From assembly GCA_023511725.1 (NCBI GenBank), contig JAIMAY010000002.1:1-64000 (forward strand): DNA of 64,000 nt. The letters are read 5' to 3'. Below, piece by piece: positions 8,680 through 17,357 of this stretch (positions are counted from its first letter, which is position 1; every line of letters begins with the position of its first letter). This DNA comes from Alicyclobacillus sp. Its GTDB lineage: Bacteria > Bacillota > Bacilli > Alicyclobacillales > Alicyclobacillaceae. A model generated the notes under the pieces. It saw only the letters and a program-made list of their open reading frames with translations, made no database searches and was not told the origin of the DNA. Made by a program: the position numbers and the translations under genes.

Positions 8680-10143
8680 TCACCGGGATGCGGATGACCT
8701 CACAAAGATGACAGCCGTACCGTCTGAATACACCTGCTTCCAGTCGGGGGACGTGGACAGATACGTGGTCAACGGCCGACCAGGGGGATAAAGCACGACC
8801 TGGAAATCATACTGCCGCAGCAGATCCGGCGCATCGTAGTACATGTCCTCTATCGCAAGGTAGTCGCTAAACACTGATCCCTGCAGGAAGATGTCCGTGC
8901 GACCGTCCACGAAGGTCGGAATGCCCTTGTAGATGAGATACCCTCCCCAGCTGTACAGGTTGAACACGCGGTTGGTCAGATGATGGGACTCCATGTACTG
9001 CACAGCAGCCACCGGATACGCACCGGCGGACAGATGCACATCGAAAGGCCGGGGCACGCTCCACATGGACGAGGTGAACCACAGCAGAAAAGCCAACCAA
9101 CCCACGCCGTCCACGGTGCGCAACAAGCGAGAGGGAAAGTTGAGCGTCCAGAACCACCGCGGAATCGCCCACGCCACCAGCGGCACCGCGCTGATGGCGG
9201 CATACGGGACGAAGCGTTGATACACCAGCGACACGACGAGCGTACCACCGAAATAGAGCACCTCTCGCATCGGCAGCGGACCGCGCGCGGCGACGCTGAT
9301 CAAGAGCACCACCGCGATGAAGGGCAGGACCGAATGCTGAAAGTAGGCATTGTGGAAGTCCGGCGAATGCCACTCGACGATGTTATTGACCATGAGCGGA
9401 TTCGTCGAGAGCAGCGCGTACATGATGGCTCGGTACCCGTTCGGGTTGACGAGGGCGGCCAGTGTTCCGGCCACCGCGGCGATGATCAGGCGCACCCGTG
9501 CGCCCCGTGGTAACGGGATCCGCTGCAAGCGGCCGATGGATGGGACGAAACTGAGGACCACCTCCAGTAGTAACATGGCGATCCCGATGCTCACCGACGC
9601 GTGCGCGTTGGACCACAGGCACATCAGCGGCGGCACCCACCACAGGATGCTGAGCCTGCCATCGCGCACGGCCTGCAGAATGTAAAGGAACACGGCGAAC
9701 ATCGCGTAGGAAATGATCTGCGGCCGGATGACCCAAAAGTCCAGGCTGACGACGGCCATGCCGCATGCGAGCAGCGCCGCCAGGACTCGGTTCCCGCGCG
9801 TGATGCGCACCGCGGTGCCATAGAGGGCGAGAATGGCCAGCAACTGGGCCAAGACCGGCATCAACCACGCGCCGAAATAGCCCCATGCACGCACGAGCAG
9901 CGCCAGCACCAATTCGAACAGCCACTCCTGCGTTACCCACAGGTGGCCGTTCATCGTCCACGAAAACGGATCCGTCGTTGGCACTACGTGATGGCTGAGG
10001 ATATACTTGCCCGTGGCCAGGTGCCACGGTGTGTCGGGATCAGTGATCAACTGCTGGCTGAAGAACACGCCGAAGGAGAGGATCCACACGCCGATGATGA
10101 GAACGTCCAGCTGCTGCAAGCGTCTCAGCCTGTCTTTCATCAT
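8680..10143 (-). CDS. Polytopic membrane protein, GT-C glycosyltransferase-like
   Basis: A 487-residue protein with about ten hydrophobic helices. The first extracytoplasmic loop contains DPDTPWHLATGKYIL (residues 35-49), an acidic D-x-D-x-x-W-H-L motif found in a widespread family of predicted GT-C-like membrane proteins of unknown function. The C-terminal 100 residues are soluble, with GIPTFVDGRTDIF. The first ATG overlaps the stop of the upstream gene (ATGA), indicating translational coupling with the 295-residue membrane protein. Transfer of sugar from a lipid-linked donor is an inference from topology and the acidic loop; no donor or acceptor can be named. Confidence 0.7.
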   Translation of the reverse strand: MMKDRLRRLQQLDVLIIGVWILSFGVFFSQQLITDPDTPWHLATGKYILSHHVVPTTDPFSWTMNGHLWVTQEWLFELVLALLVRAWGYFGAWLMPVLAQLLAILALYGTAVRITRGNRVLAALLACGMAVVSLDFWVIRPQIISYAMFAVFLYILQAVRDGRLSILWWVPPLMCLWSNAHASVSIGIAMLLLEVVLSFVPSIGRLQRIPLPRGARVRLIIAAVAGTLAALVNPNGYRAIMYALLSTNPLMVNNIVEWHSPDFHNAYFQHSVLPFIAVVLLISVAARGPLPMREVLYFGGTLVVSLVYQRFVPYAAISAVPLVAWAIPRWFWTLNFPSRLLRTVDGVGWLAFLLWFTSSMWSVPRPFDVHLSAGAYPVAAVQYMESHHLTNRVFNLYSWGGYLIYKGIPTFVDGRTDIFLQGSVFSDYLAIEDMYYDAPDLLRQYDFQVVLYPPGRPLTTYLSTSPDWKQVYSDGTAVIFVRSSASR

Positions 10144-11027
10144 TCACTCACCTCGTCCGACAGGCTGAGATACAGTTGGGCGCGCGCCACGGCGAGGTAC
10201 GGCGCGGACAGCAGCGCGCCCACGGCTGCCAGCAGCGCCGACCACCAACTGTCAGGTGCCACGGATCCCACCGCCGCGCACACCCACTGAATGGCAGCCG
10301 CCGTGACCGTGGACAGGATCAGAAAACCGAGCACGTACAACGCCGCGCCACGCGTGAGACGCCAGGATCTGGCGAGCGCTCGGAAGGGGCCGCCCCGTTC
10401 CATCACGGCGACCATCAGCGTCTGCGACAGGCGCAGGCTCAACCAGCACCATGCCACCGCGCCGACGATGCCGATTACGATGGTCACCGTGATGGTCAAC
10501 GCGGTGGGAGCGCCGATATGCGGAAGCTCGCCCGCGACCAAAGCCATCACGCCGCCCACGATGGCACCCGCAGCGCTGAGCAGAATGATCTGTAACACGA
10601 GCACCAGGATGGCGACGCCTAACCGCCGCAGTGCGCCTGGAAACGCCTCGCCGATGCTCGCAGGCCGACCGTGCCGCCAGACGTTTCGGCAGATGCGGCC
10701 GATGGTGCCCTTGAGCAGCGGGTCCACCAGAAATGCCTGCACCAAAACCCAGATGCCCCAGGCAAGAAACACGTGCCAGGAGGAACGCAGCACGTTCATC
10801 GCCGCATTGGCATCCTGCACCTGCTGGAGCTGTAGCATGACATCTCGCAAAGGCATCACGGAGAACAGCATTTCGGCCAACAGAAACGGGACCAGGACCA
10901 ACCCCGTCGCCGCGGCCAATGAAGGCAGATACAATCGCAGATAGAGAAAGGTGGATCGATATAAAGCAAGAATGCCGGGCCGCGATCCGGACCGGATCGC
11001 AGAGGAACGACCAAACGGACGCTTCAC
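10140..11027 (-). CDS. Integral membrane protein, DUF975/GPDPase-membrane-domain-like
   Basis: A 295-residue protein with six or seven hydrophobic helices and few polar motifs. The pattern of long helices alternating with short amphipathic stretches (GGPFRALARSWRLTRG, near residues 217-232) resembles the membrane domain seen in glycerophosphodiester phosphodiesterases and DUF975/DUF4013 proteins, which carry no catalytic residues. GTG at 11027 follows AAAGGGG. It is coupled by a 4-base overlap to the GT-C-like protein, so the two probably work together in the envelope. Function unknown. Confidence 0.65.
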   Translation of the reverse strand: MKRPFGRSSAIRSGSRPGILALYRSTFLYLRLYLPSLAAATGLVLVPFLLAEMLFSVMPLRDVMLQLQQVQDANAAMNVLRSSWHVFLAWGIWVLVQAFLVDPLLKGTIGRICRNVWRHGRPASIGEAFPGALRRLGVAILVLVLQIILLSAAGAIVGGVMALVAGELPHIGAPTALTITVTIVIGIVGAVAWCWLSLRLSQTLMVAVMERGGPFRALARSWRLTRGAALYVLGFLILSTVTAAAIQWVCAAVGSVAPDSWWSALLAAVGALLSAPYLAVARAQLYLSLSDEVSE

Positions 11028-11103
11028 GTGAGATCCCCTTTGCTCGCAAACTCGGGCGCGCTGGCCCGGCCATGTCCATCATACCACGACCGGGCCGTGA
11101 CGC

Positions 11104-11547
11104 TCATGGCGCGTTGTGATGCGCCCCATTGGCCTTCGCCGGCGGAACCACGACGAGGTACCCTTCCATCGGCCCCTTGTGGGTGGCATCGGCGTGCTCG
11201 CTACAGATGAGCCGGAAGATGCCGGGCTTGTCGGCGCGGAACTGGAGGCGTACCGTCTCGCCCTTGCGAACCACCGTGTGCAGGCCGTAGCCCTCGAGTT
11301 CCACCGGATGATCATGCCCGCGAACGCCGCGGATCACCAGGGTGACGTCATCGCCTTGGTTGACCACATAGACGGCCGGATCAAAGCGGTACACCTCCAC
11401 ATCGGAACCGTCAGGCATGGTCGCCTCCACCTCATCCGTGATCACCTGGTAGGTGACCGGCTGGGCGAAGGCCCGGCCCATCCACGCCAGCGGCATCACC
11501 ATCGGCAGTACGAGCAGCGCCAACCAGCGAATGCGTCCCGTACGCAT
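11104..11547 (-). CDS. Exported cupredoxin with a single-cysteine CuA-like site
   Basis: A 147-residue protein with a signal peptide ending near AFA-QP (residue 28), then one cupredoxin domain. The C-terminal metal loop is ICSEHADATHKGPMEGY. It aligns with the CuA loop of cytochrome oxidase subunit II and N2O reductase (C-x-E-x-C-x3-H-x2-M), but the second cysteine is alanine and one residue is inserted before Met. With the earlier GHDHPVELEG histidine, this leaves His-Cys-His-Met, a mononuclear type-1-like set. ATG at 11547 follows GAGGTGAGG. It lies four bases beyond the ABC exporter pair and reads with it. A role in electron transfer or copper handling outside the membrane is inferred. Confidence 0.8.
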   Translation of the reverse strand: MRTGRIRWLALLVLPMVMPLAWMGRAFAQPVTYQVITDEVEATMPDGSDVEVYRFDPAVYVVNQGDDVTLVIRGVRGHDHPVELEGYGLHTVVRKGETVRLQFRADKPGIFRLICSEHADATHKGPMEGYLVVVPPAKANGAHHNAP

Positions 11548-11551
11548 AGCC

Positions 11552-13372
11552 TCACCTCGGATGCGAGAGTGTCTTTGGTGTAGTTTTCCACTCCGCCTCC
11601 GATTCATACTCGGTGCCGGATTTGGCCCAGAGATCCGCGTACAGCCCATTCAACGCCAGGAGTTCGTCGTGGGTCCCCTGCTCGACAATGTGTCCGTGAT
11701 CCAGCACAAAGATCTGGTCCGCGTCGCGGATGGTGGCCAGCCGATGGGCAATCACCAGCGTCGTCCTTTCCCGGGCCACCGCCCGCAGCCCGCGCTGCAC
11801 CCAGGCCTCCGTGCGGCTGTCCAGATTCGCCGTCGCCTCGTCCAGGATCAGCACGCGCGGATTGAGCGCGACGACGCGCGCAAACGCCAGCAACTGCCGC
11901 TCGCCCATCGACAGATTAGCGCCTTTGCCGTGCAGGAATGTATCGTACCCGTCGGGAAGCCGCTCGATGAACTCCGCCGCACCGACCACCTCTGCCGCCT
12001 TGCGGACCTCGGCATCGGAGATCTCGGATCGAAACATGCGGATGTTGTCCGCAATGGTACCACTGAAAAGGTTCACATCCTGCTGCACCCAGCCAACAAA
12101 ACGGTGCAGATCCGCCTGACGGAGCTGACGGATGTCGACCCCGTCGAGGAGGATGCGGCCGGCATCGGGATCGTAAAACCGCAGGAGAAGACTCATCAGC
12201 GAACTCTTGCCGGCGCCTGTCGCGCCGACAAAGCCGACGAACCAACCCGGCTTCACCTCGAAGGACACGTCGTGCAGCACCGGCTGGCCCGGCCGGTAGC
12301 CGAAGGAGACACGCTCAAACCGGATATGACCGCGCACCTGACCGGCGGTAAGCTCGATGGGTTGTGCCGGATCTGTGATCTCCGGCGCCTGCTGGAACAC
12401 ACGGCTGATCCTGTCCGCCGATACGATGGACGACTGTAAGGTGTTCCACTGCTGTGTCAGCGCGTTGATGGGACCAAAGAACTGGCGGATGTAGCTGATG
12501 AACGCGTACAGCGTACCAAACGCCATGGCGTGGTGCAGCACCGCCAGTCCCCCGGCCCAGGCCACGGCAGCGACGGCGGCGTTGCCGAGCATCTCAAAAC
12601 TGCGGTTGAACAACACCGACACGCCGTACTCAATCACGCTCGCCCCGCGGTGGGTATCCGCCAGTTCTCGAAACGCTTCCGCCTGCCGCGCCTCCTGCTG
12701 GAAGATCTGGATGATGCGCATACCGGCCAGGTTTTCCGCAAGAAAGGCGACGATGTTGGACAACCGTGTGCGCGTGGTCTGGTACGCCCGGCGCAGCGTG
12801 CGGCGGAACAGCACCGCCACCAGCGCAATCACGGGCAGGATCACCATGCACTCCGCGGCCACTCTGACATCGAGCTCGAACATGGCGATGATGATCATCA
12901 CCACCGAGAGCCCGTCGCGGATCATGCTGAGAAAGAACTGGGTGAAGAACTGGTTCACCGTCTCCGTGTCGTTGGCGATATGCGTCACGAGACGGCCCGT
13001 CGCGTTGTGATCAAAATACCGCATCCCCTGGCGCTCGATGTGGGTGAACAAATCAATGCGGATGCGCCGGATGATCTGTTGGCCTGCCGACTGCAGCAGC
13101 ATGATCTGCGAATAGTTGGCCGCGAGCCCCGCCACGACGATACCCACGTAGAGCAGGCTGAGAAACAGAAGATGACCCGGATGACCACCGCCCGCCAGGT
13201 CCCGGTCGATGGCGAGTTTGACCAGATACGGTTGCAGGACGGTGCTGCCATTGAAGATGAGCACCAGCAGCACGACGCCGACAAAGTGCCAGAGGTACGG
13301 CCGCGCATAGGGGATCAGCCGCATCAGGCTTCTGAACTCCCCGCCCTCGGTGCGTCCAGGATCCGCCTTCAT
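11552..13372 (-). CDS. ABC exporter half-transporter, catalytic subunit (YheH-like)
   Basis: Six-helix transmembrane domain (residues about 15-320) fused to an ATPase domain. Walker A GATGAGKSS (near 385), ABC signature LSMGERQ (near 485) and Walker B VLILDEAT (near 508) with the catalytic glutamate are present; the signature departs from LSGGQ. The start overlaps the stop of the 13369 gene by four bases. This and its partner match heterodimeric multidrug or lipid exporters such as YheIH, BmrCD and TM287/288, in which this subunit carries the consensus Walker B. In the dimer, its non-standard signature would complete the partner's degenerate site. Confidence 0.92.
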   Translation of the reverse strand: MKADPGRTEGGEFRSLMRLIPYARPYLWHFVGVVLLVLIFNGSTVLQPYLVKLAIDRDLAGGGHPGHLLFLSLLYVGIVVAGLAANYSQIMLLQSAGQQIIRRIRIDLFTHIERQGMRYFDHNATGRLVTHIANDTETVNQFFTQFFLSMIRDGLSVVMIIIAMFELDVRVAAECMVILPVIALVAVLFRRTLRRAYQTTRTRLSNIVAFLAENLAGMRIIQIFQQEARQAEAFRELADTHRGASVIEYGVSVLFNRSFEMLGNAAVAAVAWAGGLAVLHHAMAFGTLYAFISYIRQFFGPINALTQQWNTLQSSIVSADRISRVFQQAPEITDPAQPIELTAGQVRGHIRFERVSFGYRPGQPVLHDVSFEVKPGWFVGFVGATGAGKSSLMSLLLRFYDPDAGRILLDGVDIRQLRQADLHRFVGWVQQDVNLFSGTIADNIRMFRSEISDAEVRKAAEVVGAAEFIERLPDGYDTFLHGKGANLSMGERQLLAFARVVALNPRVLILDEATANLDSRTEAWVQRGLRAVARERTTLVIAHRLATIRDADQIFVLDHGHIVEQGTHDELLALNGLYADLWAKSGTEYESEAEWKTTPKTLSHPR

Positions 13373-15054
13373 CCGGCCACCTCCCCCTCTCCCGTCTGCT
13401 GCCGTGCATACATCTCCGCGTACAGACCTCCGGCCGCCACCAGCTCCTCGTGCGTGCCGCGTTCCACCACGCGTCCGCGTTCGAGCACGATGATCACATC
13501 GGCATGGCGCACCGCGGAGAGGCGGTGGGCGATGATCAGCGTCGTCTTTCCTTGCCGCAATTCGCGTAGCCGAGCGATGATGCGCTTCTCCGTGTTCATG
13601 TCCACCGCCGACAGGCTGTCGTCGAGCACGAGGATGGGCGCATCCTTCAGCAGTGCCCGGGCGATGGCCAGGCGTTGGCGTTGGCCGCCGGAGAGGGTCA
13701 CACCGCGCTCGCCCACGATGGTGTCCATACCCTCGGGAAACCGCCGGATATCTCCCAGCACCGCAGCGTCCTCCGCCGCACGTTCCAACGCGGGCATCGT
13801 GGCATCCGCTCGACCGAAGCGGAGGTTGTCGGCGATACTCGCCGAAAACAAAAATCCGTCCTGTGGCACGTAGGCGATGGCGCCGCGCAGCGTGGCCAGG
13901 CTCAGGTCGCGAACGTCGATGCCGTCGATGCGGACGGTGCCCGGCGGCGGATCAAACACGCGCGGCAGCAGGCTGACCAGCGTCGTTTTCCCGGCACCCG
14001 TTCGGCCGACGATCCCCACGGTCTGACCCGCCCGCACGTGCAGGTGGATGTCCTCCAGCACCGGCACCGCTCCGTCGGGATACGTGTAGGATGGCAGGTC
14101 GATCTCGATCTCCCCCCGCACCCTCTCCAACACCACGGGATGCGGCGGATCTTGAATCTCCGGCACCTCCGCCAGCAGCGCGGACAGACGCGCGAGCGAG
14201 GCGGACGCACGTTGAAAGTTGTTGATGACGAAGCCAATCTGCTGCAATGGAGTCGTGAGCATGGTGAGATAAAGCGTGAAGGCGACAAACGCCCCCAGCG
14301 GGATCTGGTGCCGCATGGCGAGGGTACCGCCGTACAGCAGGGCAACGAAAAAGCTGAGCGAGGACATCAGCGGAATGGTGGACTGAAAGAGGGCACTGCG
14401 TCGGTACAACCCCACCTGACGCCGGACGATCTCGTTCACACGCTCCGTGAAGCGGCGCTCTTCCACCGGCTCGCTGCCGGACGCCTTCACGAGCCGGATG
14501 GCCGTGAGGCTCTCCTCAGCCAGGTCCGCCATGTCGGACAGCGCCTCCTGCACACGACGGGAAGCCTGGCGCACACGGGGGCCAAGCCACACCACAAACA
14601 CCGGGATGAAGGCGATGGGGATCATGCTCACCAGCGTGAGCTTCACACTCACGGTGCGGAACGTCATCACGAGCGTGGACAGCAGGAGAAACACCGCATT
14701 CGTGAGGATATTCACACCGCCGCCGAGCGCTTCCCGAACCGCCTGCACGTCCGTCATGGCGTGATTGAGAAGATCCCCGATGCTGCGGTGGCGGAAGTAC
14801 GCGGTCGACAGCTGCTCCCAATGAGCAAACAGACGCCGGCGCAACTGATACTCGAAGTCGCGCGACAGCCGCCCATTGCGGTATTGCCCGATGCCGTACA
14901 GCACAACGTTGAGCACGCCGACGGCGAGCAACTCCAGCGCGAAGCGGCCGACGCCGCCCGCCGTCAGCCGCCCCGCCTCAAGCGCATCGGTAAAAGCGCC
15001 AAGCAGATGAGGAAATTGCACCAAGACAATCTCCGAAGCGATGATGCAAAGCAT
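13369..15054 (-). CDS. ABC exporter half-transporter, degenerate subunit (YheI-like)
   Basis: Partner of the downstream exporter. Walker A GRTGAGKTT (near residue 347) and signature LSGGQRQ (near 453) are intact, but the Walker B reads LVLDDSLSAVD: the catalytic glutamate is aspartate, as in the non-hydrolysing site of heterodimeric exporters. The ATG at 15054 cuts into the first helix: the same frame stays open upstream, reading RRLLRQFLWAHRWSYLFS (codons 15108 to 15057), which looks like the normal N-terminus. No ATG, GTG or TTG occurs there; the nearest Shine-Dalgarno (AAGGGGAGAGGGG, about 15124-15136) suggests a non-canonical start or a base error near 15120. The true protein is about 20 residues longer. 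Confidence 0.88.
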   Translation of the reverse strand: MLCIIASEIVLVQFPHLLGAFTDALEAGRLTAGGVGRFALELLAVGVLNVVLYGIGQYRNGRLSRDFEYQLRRRLFAHWEQLSTAYFRHRSIGDLLNHAMTDVQAVREALGGGVNILTNAVFLLLSTLVMTFRTVSVKLTLVSMIPIAFIPVFVVWLGPRVRQASRRVQEALSDMADLAEESLTAIRLVKASGSEPVEERRFTERVNEIVRRQVGLYRRSALFQSTIPLMSSLSFFVALLYGGTLAMRHQIPLGAFVAFTLYLTMLTTPLQQIGFVINNFQRASASLARLSALLAEVPEIQDPPHPVVLERVRGEIEIDLPSYTYPDGAVPVLEDIHLHVRAGQTVGIVGRTGAGKTTLVSLLPRVFDPPPGTVRIDGIDVRDLSLATLRGAIAYVPQDGFLFSASIADNLRFGRADATMPALERAAEDAAVLGDIRRFPEGMDTIVGERGVTLSGGQRQRLAIARALLKDAPILVLDDSLSAVDMNTEKRIIARLRELRQGKTTLIIAHRLSAVRHADVIIVLERGRVVERGTHEELVAAGGLYAEMYARQQTGEGEVAG

Positions 15055-15213
15055 CGAGAACAGGTATGACCAGCGATGTGCCCACAGGAACTGCCGGAGC
15101 AGACGGCGTGGATTGTCCGTAACCCCTCTCCCCTTCGCTTGCCGGAACCGTCCATCCGACGTTTCGTGTCTAGGAATACACGCGTCACCTATAGTTTAGC
15201 AGATGAACGGGCG

Positions 15214-16569
15214 TCACCGCGCCTGGTGGCCCAGGCGTTCCATCATCTTCCGCCGATCCTCCTCATAACCCGGCTTGCCGAGCAGTGCGAACATGTTGCG
15301 CTTGTATGCCTCCACCCCCGGTTGGTCAAACGGGTTGACTCCCGCCAACAGGCCGCTCATGGCCACCGCTCGTTCGAAGAAGTAGAACAGCTCGCCGAGC
15401 GACCGCTCGCTCCTGTCCGCGACGCGCACCAACAGGTTGGGCACGCCGCCATCCGCATGCGCCACGTGGGTGGCCAGTCGCGCCTGATCGTTGATCCACG
15501 CGATGGATCGTCCCGCGAGATATTCCAGCCCGTCGTCCACGCCCGGATCCGACGGCAGGGTCACATCCTCACCCGGATCGTCCACGTGCACCACCGTCTC
15601 AAACAGGTGCCGGTACCCCTCCTGGATGAACTGCCCCAGCGAATGCAGGTCGGTGGTGAACGCCGCGGAGGCTGGGTAGATGCCCTTCCCGTCCTTGCCC
15701 TCGCTTTCACCGAACAACTGCTTCCACCATTCTGCAAACATGCGCAGGGACGGCTCGTAGGTCACCAGGATTTCCACGGTCTTGCCCTTGCGGTACAAGG
15801 CCTGGCGGATGGCCGCGTACCGATACGCCGGGTTCTCCCTGAGCTCCGGGCGCGCCAGCGCCTGCTCCTGGCTGGCGGCGCCTTCAAGCAGGGCTCGGAT
15901 GTCGATCCCGGCCACCGCAAGCGGCAGAAGTCCGACCGGCGTCAGCACCGAGAAACGCCCGCCGACGTCGTCGGGGATGACGAAGCTCAGGTACCCTTCC
16001 TCGTCGGCCAATTTGCGCAGTGCTCCACGCTGCCGGTCGGTGGTGACGATGATCCGACGACGCACCGTCTCGGCGTCCATCTTCTGGGCGAGCCAATGCC
16101 GCAGCACGCGGAAGGCCACCGCCGGTTCCGTGGTGGTGCCGGACTTGGAGACGACATTCAGCGCTACGCGCTGACCCTCCAGGACGCGCATGAGATCCGC
16201 GAGGGCAGGCCCGCTCAAATCGTTGCCTGCGAAATACACCGCCGGACCGCCGCGCTGCTCCCGGCTGCGCAGGTGCCAATACGGGGAGCGACAGAACTCC
16301 AGCGCCGCACGTGCACCGAGGTAGGATCCGCCGATGCCGATGACAATCAGCGCGTCGATCTCGTCCCGCAGCGACGCCGCAGTCTCTAACAACGGATCCA
16401 GCCCTTCAGCGAGGGTCTGACTCGGCAGGTGAATCCAACCGCGAAAGTCGGCGCCGGGGACCCGTCCTTGTTCCAACGCCTCGTGTAGCGCGATGATCTG
16501 GGTCTCCAACTGCTGCCACTCATGGTCAGCCACGGCCTGGGTCACAAAGCGGGTGTCCAAACTGAGCAA
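15214..16569 (-). CDS. pgi: Glucose-6-phosphate isomerase
   Basis: Interconverts glucose-6-phosphate and fructose-6-phosphate. The SIS core is visible in VIGIGGSYLGARAALEF, VVSKSGTTTEPAVAFR and GGRFSVLTPVGLLPLA, and the catalytic glutamate and lysine regions (HLFETVVHVDD, QPGVEAYKRNMF) are present. TTG at 16569 is chosen because AAAGGAGG stands 8 bases upstream; it gives 451 residues, the Bacillus length, while an ATG 31 codons earlier adds unrelated sequence. It is divergent from niaR. Confidence 0.95.
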   Translation of the reverse strand: MLSLDTRFVTQAVADHEWQQLETQIIALHEALEQGRVPGADFRGWIHLPSQTLAEGLDPLLETAASLRDEIDALIVIGIGGSYLGARAALEFCRSPYWHLRSREQRGGPAVYFAGNDLSGPALADLMRVLEGQRVALNVVSKSGTTTEPAVAFRVLRHWLAQKMDAETVRRRIIVTTDRQRGALRKLADEEGYLSFVIPDDVGGRFSVLTPVGLLPLAVAGIDIRALLEGAASQEQALARPELRENPAYRYAAIRQALYRKGKTVEILVTYEPSLRMFAEWWKQLFGESEGKDGKGIYPASAAFTTDLHSLGQFIQEGYRHLFETVVHVDDPGEDVTLPSDPGVDDGLEYLAGRSIAWINDQARLATHVAHADGGVPNLLVRVADRSERSLGELFYFFERAVAMSGLLAGVNPFDQPGVEAYKRNMFALLGKPGYEEDRRKMMERLGHQAR

Positions 16570-16703
16570 GCCACTCTCCTCCTTTGCATCACTCCACCCC
16601 CAGATGCTGTGAGCGGCGGAGTCTCCTGGCGAATGATGGGGATGTTCGGAAGAAAACGCCACTGACTAGCATAGTCTGCGAAAACGTCAAACACAATTCC
16701 GTC

Positions 16704-16709
16704 TATAAT
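16704..16709 (+). promoter_or_regulatory. Candidate -10 box of niaR
   Basis: TATAAT overlaps the first in-frame ATG (16708) of the niaR frame, so translation must start later. No convincing -35 is seen, which is common where an activator or a self-repressor acts. Confidence 0.5.
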
Positions 16710-16734
16710 GAAGGCAGATGCAAGGACGAGGGGG

Positions 16735-17277
16735 TTGGCCATCACGAGCCACGGTATGCGGGACAGGGCGCAGCGTCAGCAGCGGATCGTGGCCCTTCTC
16801 AAGGGTGCGCAAGAGCCTGTGACGGGCAGTGACCTGGCGCGGTGGGTCGGGGTCACGCGGCAGGTCGTGGTGCACGACGTCGCGGTGTTGCGAGCCGCCG
16901 GCGCCCCCATCCTATCCACGCCCCGTGGGTATCTGTGGCAGCCGGCGGAATGGAACGGGTTCACCGCCGTGCTCGCCGTGCGGCACCCGCCCGAACTGAC
17001 CGAGACAGAACTCAACATCCTGGTGGATCATGGGATCCATGTGCAGGACGTGATCGTAGAACACCCTATCTATGGCGAATTGCGAGGAACCCTCCGACTC
17101 GCCTCGCGCCGGGATGTCCAACTGTTCTTGGATCAGGTGCGCTCGTCGGGGGCGGCGCTGCTGTCCAACCTCACCGGCGGCTACCACATGCATACCGTCA
17201 CCGCGCCCGACGACACGCGGCTCGCGGAAGCCGTGCGGGCACTCCAACAGCATGGCATCGAGGTGTTTGACGACTAG
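16735..17277 (+). CDS. niaR: Niacin-responsive repressor (HTH_11 + 3H domain)
   Basis: DNA-binding repressor of NAD biosynthesis or niacin uptake genes. An N-terminal winged helix (TGSDLARWVGVTRQVVVHDV) is followed by a 3H domain whose histidines appear in VEHPIYGEL and GGYHMHTVTAPD. TTG at 16735 is preferred: AAGGA lies 8 bases upstream, the earlier ATG overlaps the -10 box, and the resulting 180 residues equal Bacillus YrxA. ATG 16756 is the alternative. No NAD gene lies in the window, so its targets are elsewhere; it is divergent from pgi. Confidence 0.92.
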   Translation: MAITSHGMRDRAQRQQRIVALLKGAQEPVTGSDLARWVGVTRQVVVHDVAVLRAAGAPILSTPRGYLWQPAEWNGFTAVLAVRHPPELTETELNILVDHGIHVQDVIVEHPIYGELRGTLRLASRRDVQLFLDQVRSSGAALLSNLTGGYHMHTVTAPDDTRLAEAVRALQQHGIEVFDD

Positions 17278-17357
17278 GCCGGATGCCACACCGTCGTCTC
17301 TGAGTATGCTTTGGGTTACTCCCGACAGAACCACACCAGTTCCGGCGGCGCTGACCC

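Noticed and set aside
14964-15188. 74-residue frame across the start of the YheI-like gene
   Set aside because: No similarity; it is only of use as a hint that a frame change might join its ATG to the exporter.
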